Counted from the first letter of the stretch, positions 1 to 5,167 are shown. The stretch: DNA of 6,353 nt from Pseudanabaenales cyanobacterium (GCA_022360135.1 JAKSDM010000580.1:1-6353), one strand, 5' to 3'. Translations and numbers: made by a program. The notes: generated by a model not told the origin, from the sequence alone.

Positions 1-76
1 CAGTCTTAATCTCGCAATGAATGTTAAAAATAATCTTTCTGAAACCTGTAATACAGTATCGATCTTTAAAAAGTGT

Positions 77-107
77 CAATAGGCTGTTTGAATGGCAATA
101 GGTTGTT
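77..107. repeat. Degenerate 12-bp direct repeat
   Basis: CAATAGGCTGTT (77-88) and CAATAGGTTGTT (96-107) differ at one base and lie 19 bp apart. This is close to two helical turns, so a paired protein-binding site is possible, but a chance or slippage-derived repeat is equally likely. Confidence 0.35.
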
Positions 108-228
108 ATTCAACAGATGCTTTGCCGCAAGATTAACTTGTAGCAACCCGTAGTCTCAAAAAGTATTGTAATGGACTAAGTATAGAAGCCTAGGTATAGA
201 AATCTTGGCTTTTATTCATTGGTTGTAG

Positions 229-244
229 GGCTTACACTTAAGCC
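229..244. repeat. Small inverted repeat (6-bp stem)
   Basis: GGCTTA (229-234) and TAAGCC (239-244) are perfect complements around a CACT loop. No T-run follows on either strand, so it is not a typical intrinsic terminator. It may be the end of an upstream transcript, an operator, or chance. Confidence 0.3.
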
Positions 245-265
245 GAAATGTTCTGGCTAGGCAAG

Positions 266-301
266 AATACAGGAGTCAGAATTCAAAATACAGGAGTCAG
301 A
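266..301. repeat. 15-bp direct repeat, AATACAGGAGTCAGA type
   Basis: AATACAGGAGTCAGA occurs exactly at 266-280 and again at 287-301, separated by TTCAAA. From memory, similar 'caggagtcagaattca' strings are frequent interspersed low-complexity repeats in cyanobacterial intergenic regions. That family assignment is recollection and was not checked by a search. Confidence 0.7.
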
Positions 302-367
302 GAGATGTACGCATTGACTCCGCCCCACACCCTACATTGGCGAGAAGTGTTCCATCCCAGTGAAAAT

Positions 368-376
368 TGCTATAAT
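368..376 (+). promoter_or_regulatory. Candidate extended -10 promoter for pilT-like operon
   Basis: TGCTATAAT is an exact match to the extended -10 form (TG, one base, TATAAT). The hexamer 17 bp upstream (TGTTCC, 348-353) is a poor -35, which an extended -10 can tolerate. Transcription would begin near 383 and give a leader of about 170 nt that starts in the pyrimidine tract. It is a single consensus match, and other promoters (for example the TATATA at 488-493) cannot be ruled out. Confidence 0.4.
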
Positions 377-377
377 T

Positions 378-420
378 TCTCCCCATTTCCCCCTCTCCCC
401 CTCTCCCCCTACTTACTCCC
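378..420. repeat. C/T microsatellite, CCCCCTCT units
   Basis: The unit CCCCCTCT is repeated in tandem at 389-396 and 397-404, followed by CCCCCT (405-410), inside a longer stretch of almost pure pyrimidine. Such tracts change length by slippage. It lies just downstream of the candidate -10, so it would be the very start of the pilT leader RNA. Confidence 0.75.
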
Positions 421-537
421 GGTAGAAATTCTTACTTTGCCAGTAATTTATGTTGCAGTTTTGGGAAATTTATGGATCATTGAGGGGTATATATTTGTAT
501 GCCTGTAGTTCTTTAAACAGACTGATGGCAGTATCGT

Positions 538-546
538 GAGGGAAGA
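538..546 (+). promoter_or_regulatory. Ribosome binding site of pilT-like gene
   Basis: The purine-rich GAGGGAAGA ends 9 nt before the ATG at 556 and matches the anti-Shine-Dalgarno core (GAGG). It supports this ATG as the true start and so supports including the proline-rich N-terminus in the protein. Confidence 0.6.
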
Positions 547-555
547 CGTAATTCT

Positions 556-1779
556 ATGACTGAATCACAACGCCCGCCTGCATCTCCTAAGGCGCCGCCA
601 CCGCCGCCTCGACGTCCGGCGACGGCCCCGCCGCCTATCGCCAAGCAGGCGACAGGGCCCTTGGGTCATCGGGCGGCGCCACCGCCGCCTACCAATGCTT
701 CGGGGATTAAGGTGGGTAGTGGATTGACACTAGAGAAACTGATTCGAGAGGCGTTTGACAAAGGCTTTTCGGATGTGCATTTAGGCGTGGGTGAACCGCC
801 TCGTTTTCGGAACCGAGGGGAAATTGAAAAGACTGAATATCCGGTAACTGAGGAAGCCGTCTTCTATAGCTGGGTGTCAGAAATCCTGAAGCCAGATGAA
901 GTACAGCAATTTAAGCAAACTCTGGACTTTGACGGAGCAGCCCAATACGACTTTGCTCGGGTTCGGATCAATATCTTCGACAGCTTGAGAGGTCCCGCAA
1001 TGGTGCTGCGGTTAATTCCCGTGAAAATCCTCACCATCGACCAATTGGGTTTGCCGATGGTTCTTAGGGATATCTGTCATTATCACAAAGGTCTGGTTTT
1101 GGTGACTGGACCAACGGGTTCAGGTAAATCCACTACCCTGGCGGCGATGATTGACTATATCAATGATGAGATGCCAAGGAATATCATCACCATTGAAGAT
1201 CCGATTGAATTTGTTCACCAGAGTCGTCGAGCCCTGATTAAGCAGCGCGAGGTCGGGTTACATACCCTAAAATTTGGAGCTGCTTTGAGAGCGTCTCTAC
1301 GGGAAGACCCAGATATTATTCTAGTGGGTGAGATGCGCGACCAGGAAACCGTTAACACTGCGCTTAAGGCGGCTCAAACGGGTCATCTAGTGTTAGGAAC
1401 CCTACATACGAATAGCGCGGTTAAAACGGTGGAGCGGATCCTCAACCTCTACGAACCAGAACAACAAGCGCCAGTGCGGGTAGCGATCGCTGAATCACTT
1501 GTGGCTGTTGTGGCGCAAGGACTCTGTCGGACCACGGATGGTAAACGGGCCGCCTTCCATGACATCATGATTAATACAGACGCCATCCGAGATTACATAT
1601 TGCGAGGCAAACTGGACGAAGTAGAAGCGCTTATCCCGAAATGCACCTTTGATGGGATGTGTACGATGAATCAATCTCTCTATGCTTTGTACGAGGCAGG
1701 GCGAATCACCGAAGAGACTGCTCTGGAAATGTCGCCTAAGCAAAATGAGATGGCTCAAATGTTGAGGGGTCGAATTTAA
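556..1779 (+). CDS. pilT: PilT-family type IV pilus retraction ATPase (PilT2-like)
   Basis: A cytoplasmic hexameric secretion-type ATPase that uses ATP to disassemble type IV pili, or to modulate that process, at the inner-membrane pilus base. Residues 1-55 are a proline/alanine-rich extension (PPPPP and APPPP runs). PAS-like domain 2 follows (about 56-155), then the RecA-like domain. Visible motifs are Walker A GPTGSGKST (185-193), Asp box IEDPIEFVH (213-221), Walker B with DIILVGEMRD (253-262) and His box TGHLVLGTLHTN (275-286). VGEMRD and the lack of PilB's four-cysteine zinc site favour PilT over PilB. The PilT C-terminal AIRNLIRE motif is divergent here (AIRDYILR, 343-350). At 407 residues it is longer than the usual 345-370 because of the extension. 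There is no neighbouring pilB or pilC, unlike typical cyanobacterial pilT1, so PilT2 is my preferred but unproven paralog. A good RBS supports the start. The KaiB-like gene follows after 17 bp. Confidence 0.93.
   Translation: MTESQRPPASPKAPPPPPRRPATAPPPIAKQATGPLGHRAAPPPPTNASGIKVGSGLTLEKLIREAFDKGFSDVHLGVGEPPRFRNRGEIEKTEYPVTEEAVFYSWVSEILKPDEVQQFKQTLDFDGAAQYDFARVRINIFDSLRGPAMVLRLIPVKILTIDQLGLPMVLRDICHYHKGLVLVTGPTGSGKSTTLAAMIDYINDEMPRNIITIEDPIEFVHQSRRALIKQREVGLHTLKFGAALRASLREDPDIILVGEMRDQETVNTALKAAQTGHLVLGTLHTNSAVKTVERILNLYEPEQQAPVRVAIAESLVAVVAQGLCRTTDGKRAAFHDIMINTDAIRDYILRGKLDEVEALIPKCTFDGMCTMNQSLYALYEAGRITEETALEMSPKQNEMAQMLRGRI
1483..1490. repeat. HIP1 palindrome
   Basis: GCGATCGC, the highly iterated palindrome abundant in many cyanobacterial genomes, lies inside the pilT-like gene and encodes part of the VAIAES segment. 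Confidence 0.8.
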
Positions 1780-1792
1780 GGGGTCGAATTTA
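1765..1792. repeat. 14-bp perfect tandem duplication over the pilT stop codon
   Basis: The unit AGGGGTCGAATTTA is present twice back to back (1765-1778 and 1779-1792). The first copy encodes the last residues of the PilT-like protein and its TAA stop (1777-1779). The second is non-coding and supplies the AGGGG that may serve the next gene as ribosome binding site. It looks like a recent slippage duplication. Confidence 0.9.
1778..1783 (+). promoter_or_regulatory. Possible ribosome binding site of KaiB-like gene
   Basis: AAGGGG lies 13 nt before the GTG at 1797, a rather long spacing. No better purine tract precedes the second in-frame GTG at 1812, so this weakly favours 1797 as the start. 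Translational coupling to pilT, whose stop is 17 bp upstream, may matter more. Confidence 0.35.
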
Positions 1793-1795
1793 AGT

Positions 1796-1820
1796 CGTGA
1801 ATCACGCAACCGTGAATCAC
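1796..1820 (+). repeat. Duplicated GTG start context (10-bp direct repeat)
   Basis: CGTGAATCAC occurs at 1796-1805 and 1811-1820, 15 bp (five codons) apart, so both GTG codons (1797, 1812) are in frame for the KaiB-like protein. The start is ambiguous by five residues. Confidence 0.7.
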
Positions 1821-2585
1821 CCTAAGTCAACCCCTCCCCAGATCTTTAAGGGAATTGCCTTGTTTACACCGGGGGGGGATTTAGCTTATTGCATAGATAT
1901 CCATAAGCAAGCTCGTTGGCACCTTCATTTGTGCGCTGCGCTTCAGGAGAACCTAGGCTTGTTAGAGCCTCCGCATTTCCTGGTTCCTTGTTACACCGCT
2001 ACGATTGACCGATGGGTCGATCCTCAGAGTCAGCAAGTGCGCACTTCGGCTGAAGTATATCCCTTGGTGTTGCGTCATCAGGCTCTGTTAAACGCCATTT
2101 TTGAACTGGGGGATTTGGTTTGGCAGCCTATTTCGCAGTACCTGGAGTCCTGTAGTCCCATGGTGCTAGCCAGTTATCGAGAACAATTTTCCCAGCTTTG
2201 GGAGAATCATGATCTAGTGATTCAAGTGAAGAAGGCTGAGCCGCAACTTCAGTCCTTTTCGGTAGGCCAGTCTTATCTATCTTGGGCTCCCACAGCGCCT
2301 TCTCCAGATACCTCAGGGTATGTGTTGCGCTTATTTGTTTCAGGCCACAGCGCCGCTACAGAACGAATCCTGCAGAATTTGCATCAGATACTAGAGCAGT
2401 TTTTACATCAGCCCTATACGCTGAAGGTGATTGACGTATACAAGCATCCAGATCAAGCCGAGATCAGTCAAATATCCGCAACCCCTACTTTGGTGAAGGT
2501 TTGGCCCAAACCCGTCCGACGAATTGTAGGCGATTTAGATGATGCCAGCATGATTCTGCGAGTGTTGGTTGATGTGGCAATCTGA
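1797..2585 (+). CDS. KaiB-like domain protein with extra N-terminal domain
   Basis: A 262-residue soluble protein. Residues about 175-258 match the KaiB/SasA thioredoxin-like fold: YVLRLFVSG strand, an amphipathic helix, LKVIDVYKHPDQAE (209-222), ATPTLVK (228-234) with its Pro turn, then PVRRIVGDLDD (239-249). In KaiB the GDL segment belongs to the fold-switching region that binds KaiC. Residues about 16-170 form an uncharacterised, partly aromatic domain (ALFTPGGDL, YCIDIHKQARWHLHL) linked by a Pro/Ser/Thr stretch (163-173). No kinase domain is present, so this is not SasA, and it is far longer than KaiB (about 100 residues). No kaiA or kaiC is nearby. It probably shares an operon with the pilT-like gene. 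The start is GTG 1797 or 1812. An 8-G run interrupts codons 25-28, and the last 51 bp overlap cofG on the other strand. Function is unknown; a signalling or protein-binding adaptor is a reasonable guess. Confidence 0.82.
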   Translation: MNHATVNHPKSTPPQIFKGIALFTPGGDLAYCIDIHKQARWHLHLCAALQENLGLLEPPHFLVPCYTATIDRWVDPQSQQVRTSAEVYPLVLRHQALLNAIFELGDLVWQPISQYLESCSPMVLASYREQFSQLWENHDLVIQVKKAEPQLQSFSVGQSYLSWAPTAPSPDTSGYVLRLFVSGHSAATERILQNLHQILEQFLHQPYTLKVIDVYKHPDQAEISQISATPTLVKVWPKPVRRIVGDLDDASMILRVLVDVAI

Positions 2586-3566
2586 TATCATCTTTCGCCA
2601 CTGCTTGACTCTCTGATGAAGCCAAGCAGGAAGCCAGACATCATACTGAGGATAGATCGGTAAGCGGGGGGTTAACACCCACTTAGCTTGACCTAGGATT
2701 TCAGCTAACCAACTGGCCTGGGGATGAGGATAATCGGGATTCACTTCGTCCCGAGGTCCAATTCCCCCTAAATCTCTTACACCCGCTTCTAGACAATCGA
2801 TTAGTCGACTAGAATGACTGACTAAGTTGGGGGGGATTTGTAGCGTAATCTCTGGCGGCAGTTTCTCTCGGGCAAGCTTGACCACATTCACCAGTGTTTC
2901 GGGATTGAAGGAAGTCCCTACGATAATTTGGGTTTGTCCTGGACGATGAGGTTGTAGAATAACTTCCTGAATATGTCCTGCTTGGTTATGGAGTTGAGCG
3001 ATCGCATCCAGGGTATCCGCCCAATCTGCGGGCGTCTCTCCAATACCCAACAGCAGTCCAGTCGTAAAGGGGATTTTGAGTTCTCCAGCCCAAGCAAGCT
3101 GCTGTAATCTGACCGCTGGAATTTTACTAGGAGCATGACGATGGACGGTTTTCAGCAGATCGGGCGTGATTTGTTCTAGCATCAGGCCCATCGATACGTT
3201 CACTTGCTTCAGCTGCGCCATTTCTGAGAAACTCAGAGGTCCGGCATTGGTGTGGGGCAAAAAACCCAGTTCTAAGGCCAGCGCGCAAAGGTCATAGATG
3301 CGGCGGAACCAGGCATGACGACGAGGGCTTTGGGGATGCACTTCACCACTAAGCAGCAGAATTTCGATGATTCCTTGGGATTTGAGCGACTCCAGTCGGG
3401 TGCGGGCCTGGGCTAACGTCATCCATGGACTCTGCCCGGGATCAGCTCGAAAGTTGCAATAGGTGCAGCGATTAAAGCATTCGTAGGTCGGTATCAGTGT
3501 ATAGGCGGGACTATAGGTAATAGTTCGAGAAGAGTTAGATGGGATTAGTTGAGGCAGATGAGACAT
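2535..3566 (-). CDS. cofG: CofG, F0 synthase subunit (radical SAM)
   Basis: 7,8-didemethyl-8-hydroxy-5-deazariboflavin synthase subunit 1. Together with CofH it joins 5-amino-6-ribitylaminouracil and a tyrosine-derived unit to form F0 (8-HDF), the precursor of F420 and the antenna chromophore of some cyanobacterial photolyases. The radical SAM motif CxxxCxxC is Cys30, Cys34 and Cys37 in YECFNRCTYCNF, placed early as is usual for CofG. Other family-typical segments are ITYSPAYTLIPTYE (16-29), LLLSGEVHP (70-78), HTNAGPLS (105-112), TTGLLLGIGET (168-178) and GGIGPRDEVNPDYPHPQ (267-283). The length of 343 residues is normal. No cofH lies in the window. The start lacks a clear Shine-Dalgarno sequence. 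The upstream small membrane-protein gene ends 36 bp away on the same strand, so they may be co-transcribed. The last 16 codons and the stop are antisense to the end of the KaiB-like gene. Confidence 0.94.
   Translation of the reverse strand: MSHLPQLIPSNSSRTITYSPAYTLIPTYECFNRCTYCNFRADPGQSPWMTLAQARTRLESLKSQGIIEILLLSGEVHPQSPRRHAWFRRIYDLCALALELGFLPHTNAGPLSFSEMAQLKQVNVSMGLMLEQITPDLLKTVHRHAPSKIPAVRLQQLAWAGELKIPFTTGLLLGIGETPADWADTLDAIAQLHNQAGHIQEVILQPHRPGQTQIIVGTSFNPETLVNVVKLAREKLPPEITLQIPPNLVSHSSRLIDCLEAGVRDLGGIGPRDEVNPDYPHPQASWLAEILGQAKWVLTPRLPIYPQYDVWLPAWLHQRVKQWRKMISDCHINQHSQNHAGII
2998..3005. repeat. HIP1 palindrome
   Basis: GCGATCGC inside cofG; second of four copies in the window. Confidence 0.8.
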
Positions 3567-3602
3567 AGAGAATCAGGAAAGGGCTTTGAAGCGTAGGCGT
3601 AG

Positions 3603-3917
3603 TCAGGGGCGATCGCCCTCAAAAAAGACTTTGTAGGCCAACCAAACTATCGCCAACAAAATCAAAATACTCGCGAACCCAGCAGCAATCCTGATGGCGA
3701 CTGCTGCGACAACCACCAGAACTAAAAATTTACCCACTTTGAACAGCGGTCTATACCATGATCTGACAGCGCCTTTACTTTTCGTATGCTTTACAGTCTT
3801 AAGAGGCGGTTCATTGACCTCAACCTCCAACTCTCTGAGCCTGATTGAGAGTTCCCGTTCCTTCAGTTCTTGCTCTCGGCGTTGAAGCTCTTCTTCTTGG
3901 GTGCGATCGGGGTCCAT
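3603..3917 (-). CDS. Small membrane protein with N-terminal coiled coil
   Basis: A 104-residue protein I do not recognise as a named family. Residues 1-38 are highly charged and Glu/Arg-rich (EEELQRREQELKERELSIRLRELEVEVNE), a likely helix or short coiled coil. A basic stretch (about 40-63) follows, then two hydrophobic segments (about 63-79 and 82-97) separated by only a glycine-containing turn, so it is a hairpin of two membrane helices or one long one. The C-terminus is FFEGDRP. The positive-inside rule would put the basic region, and so the coiled coil, in the cytoplasm. There is no signal peptide or catalytic motif. No Shine-Dalgarno sequence is evident before ATG 3917, and no other in-frame Met exists. 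It lies 36 bp upstream of cofG on the same strand and is divergent from the glycosyltransferase gene. The clear domain pattern supports a real gene of unknown function. Confidence 0.72.
   Translation of the reverse strand: MDPDRTQEEELQRREQELKERELSIRLRELEVEVNEPPLKTVKHTKSKGAVRSWYRPLFKVGKFLVLVVVAAVAIRIAAGFASILILLAIVWLAYKVFFEGDRP
3607..3618. repeat. HIP1 palindrome within a 12-bp palindrome
   Basis: GGGCGATCGCCC is a perfect 12-bp palindrome around the HIP1 core (3609-3616). It encodes the C-terminal EGDRP residues of the small membrane protein on the minus strand. Confidence 0.8.
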
Positions 3918-4031
3918 AGCGCTTGATAAAGTAACGGTTTAGATCCTAACCTCTCTAACTTGGAGGCCGTAGAAATGTTGAATAAATGAAATGTTGAATA
4001 AATGTTGAGCAGATTGGGATATTGACCATTC
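3918..4031. promoter_or_regulatory. Divergent intergenic region (promoters expected)
   Basis: This 114-bp gap separates two genes that point away from each other, so promoters for both should lie here. I see no strong -35/-10 pair for either direction. The main visible structure is the 16-bp tandem duplication at 3972-4003. Neither start codon has a convincing Shine-Dalgarno sequence; the closest for the + gene is a weak GGGA at 4016-4019. Confidence 0.45.
3972..4003. repeat. 16-bp perfect tandem duplication upstream of glycosyltransferase
   Basis: GAAATGTTGAATAAAT is present twice back to back (3972-3987, 3988-4003). A third partial copy, AAATGTTGA, follows at 4000-4008. The unit is AT-rich and lies 28-60 bp before the ATG at 4032, so it could alter the promoter or leader of that gene. 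Confidence 0.9.
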
Positions 4032-5063
4032 ATGAGAAAACTCTATTTCTTAGTGCCTGGAACGGATGGTAAGTTCGCCTGTGGCGGCCTTTGGGCGGAG
4101 TTAAACACCTGTCATCTGGCAAAGCAGGTCTGCCCTGCCGAGGTGGTGACCTATTGTCAGCGAGAGCAGGACACTCTGTTCTTAGATGACCTGCTGCAGG
4201 AAGAGAATTTAGACGATGTTATTTTCATCATTAGTTGGGGATTTCATGTTCCAAAACTGGCCGCCAGACTGAAGCGTCATCATGTGGTTTACCACGCCCA
4301 TAGCGCCGGTTATCGGTTCAAACTCCCTGCCAGTATGCCGATCATTACAGTTAGCCGACATACGATGGGCTACTGGGGCCAAAAATCTCCTAATTCACTG
4401 ATCTATTATTTACCTAATCACATCTCGAATGACTTTCAAAACCTAAATCTAGAACGAGACATCGATATTTTAGTCCAGACCCGGAAGTCTTCAGAATATT
4501 TGTTGAAAGAATTGATTCCAACTTTACAGAATCACTGCAAGGTTGTGGTGCTTGATTCCCACGTAGAAGATCTGATCAAACTATTCAATCGAGCCAAAAT
4601 TTATCTCTATGATTCTGCCGAATACTGGGAAATGAAAGGTGTAAGCGAGGGATTTGGACTGCCCCCTATGGAGTCGCTAGCTTGCGGTTGTCAGGTTTTC
4701 TCTAGTGTGAATGACGCTTTGGCAGATTATTTAGATCCGGGATTTAATTGCCATAAAATTGCTGGTTACTCAAAAGAATACGATGTTCAACGTATCCTTA
4801 AGATGCTTAATTCTCCACCTCAAACTATACTTCCTGATGATTTTTTTGAAATTTATAGAACTGAAAGCATTACGAAACGATTGAAGATAATTTTAGACCA
4901 GTTGAATGAGTTCTTTGATCACACAAAATATTATCACTCTAATATTAAAGGTTCGACAAAGCTTCGTCTTTCAAAATTAATCTTCCAAAGATTTTTTAGC
5001 AAGTTAGTTAAAAAATCAAAGAATCGTATCCGAGGAGCTTTGAGAAGTTTGGGACTTCGCTAG
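4032..5063 (+). CDS. GT-B fold glycosyltransferase (GT4-like)
   Basis: Predicted cytoplasmic or membrane-associated glycosyltransferase that moves a sugar from an activated donor to an unknown acceptor (surface polysaccharide, glycolipid or glycoprotein). The N-terminal Rossmann half (1-130) has the Gly-rich loop LVPGTDGKFACGGLWAE (7-23) and VVYHAHSAGYR (85-95). The C-terminal half (140-235) ends in the donor-site signature EGFGLPPMESLACG (206-219), in which E206 and E214 form the E-x7-E motif of GT4-type retaining enzymes. Residues after about 290 are not part of the catalytic fold: the tail (305-343) is strongly basic (KLIFQRFFSKLVKKSKNRIRGALR) and amphipathic, suggesting membrane contact. 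The 3' 250 bp are clearly more AT-rich than the front. The length of 343 is slightly short for the family. No other glycan genes adjoin it, so the substrate cannot be inferred. The ATG at 4032 is preferred because MRKLYFLVPG is a typical first strand. Confidence 0.85.
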   Translation: MRKLYFLVPGTDGKFACGGLWAELNTCHLAKQVCPAEVVTYCQREQDTLFLDDLLQEENLDDVIFIISWGFHVPKLAARLKRHHVVYHAHSAGYRFKLPASMPIITVSRHTMGYWGQKSPNSLIYYLPNHISNDFQNLNLERDIDILVQTRKSSEYLLKELIPTLQNHCKVVVLDSHVEDLIKLFNRAKIYLYDSAEYWEMKGVSEGFGLPPMESLACGCQVFSSVNDALADYLDPGFNCHKIAGYSKEYDVQRILKMLNSPPQTILPDDFFEIYRTESITKRLKIILDQLNEFFDHTKYYHSNIKGSTKLRLSKLIFQRFFSKLVKKSKNRIRGALRSLGLR

Positions 5064-5072
5064 GTATCTGAG

Positions 5073-5096
5073 TATGAGGCGAATCATCGCCTCATA
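5073..5096. terminator. Hairpin between convergent genes (10-bp stem)
   Basis: TATGAGGCGA (5073-5082) and TCGCCTCATA (5087-5096) are perfect complements around an ATCA loop, 9 bp after the glycosyltransferase stop. An A-run follows on the + strand, so a classic terminal U-tract is missing in both directions. It may still stop or stabilise the + transcript, and the position favours a terminator role. Confidence 0.5.
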
Positions 5097-5118
5097 AAAA
5101 AGTTTGACAACGTCAGTT

Positions 5119-5138
5119 TAGGAAGCTCCAGCTTCCTA
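5119..5138. repeat. Palindromic element TAGGAAGCT-CC-AGCTTCCTA
   Basis: Perfect 9-bp arms (5119-5127 and 5130-5138) around two bases; as RNA a stem of 7-8 bp with a 4-6 nt loop. No T-run follows directly. From memory, palindromes with an 'AAGCTnnAGCTT' core recur in cyanobacterial intergenic DNA, so this may be a copy of an interspersed element as well as a bidirectional terminator between the two convergent genes. Confidence 0.55.
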
Positions 5139-5167
5139 TCAGAAAAGAATTTTCACCAAACTGAAAA

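Larger units (their letters stand above)
1..555. other. Gene-free upstream region with short repeats
   Basis: No convincing coding region is visible here on either strand. The one open frame of moderate length (248-508, +) runs through a direct repeat and a C/T-rich microsatellite, lacks a ribosome binding site and resembles no family I know. What the stretch does hold is a small palindrome CTGTA-A-TACAG (46-56), a degenerate direct repeat (77-107), a 6-bp stem hairpin (229-244), a 15-bp direct repeat (266-301), an extended -10 promoter candidate (368-376) and a pyrimidine tract (378-420). I looked for tRNA-like folds and the Yfr1 core and saw neither. It is best read as intergenic DNA plus the promoter and leader of pilT. 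Confidence 0.7.

Noticed and set aside
46..56. CTGTA-A-TACAG palindrome as an NtcA or LexA operator
   Set aside because: Spacing does not fit the GTA-N8-TAC NtcA site, and there is no adjacent gene start to regulate.
248..508. 86-codon open frame on the + strand
   Set aside because: It runs through a direct repeat and a C/T microsatellite, has no ribosome binding site, and its translation is low-complexity with no recognisable family.
1495..1809. 104-codon minus-strand open frame opposite pilT
   Set aside because: Antisense shadow of the well supported pilT-like gene; no domain features.
1797..2585. SasA-type clock histidine kinase
   Set aside because: The KaiB-like domain is C-terminal and there is no HisKA or HATPase region, whereas SasA has it N-terminal to a kinase.
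2918..3136. 72-codon minus-strand open frame within cofG
   Set aside because: Out-of-frame shadow inside the intact cofG reading frame.
3694..3885. 63-codon + strand frame opposite the small membrane protein
   Set aside because: Ser/Thr-rich antisense shadow; the minus-strand frame has a coherent coiled-coil plus membrane pattern.
5073..5096. Classic rho-independent terminator for the response regulator (minus strand)
   Set aside because: On the minus strand the T-run comes before the hairpin and not after it, so the classic form is not met; kept only as a hairpin of probable terminator role.
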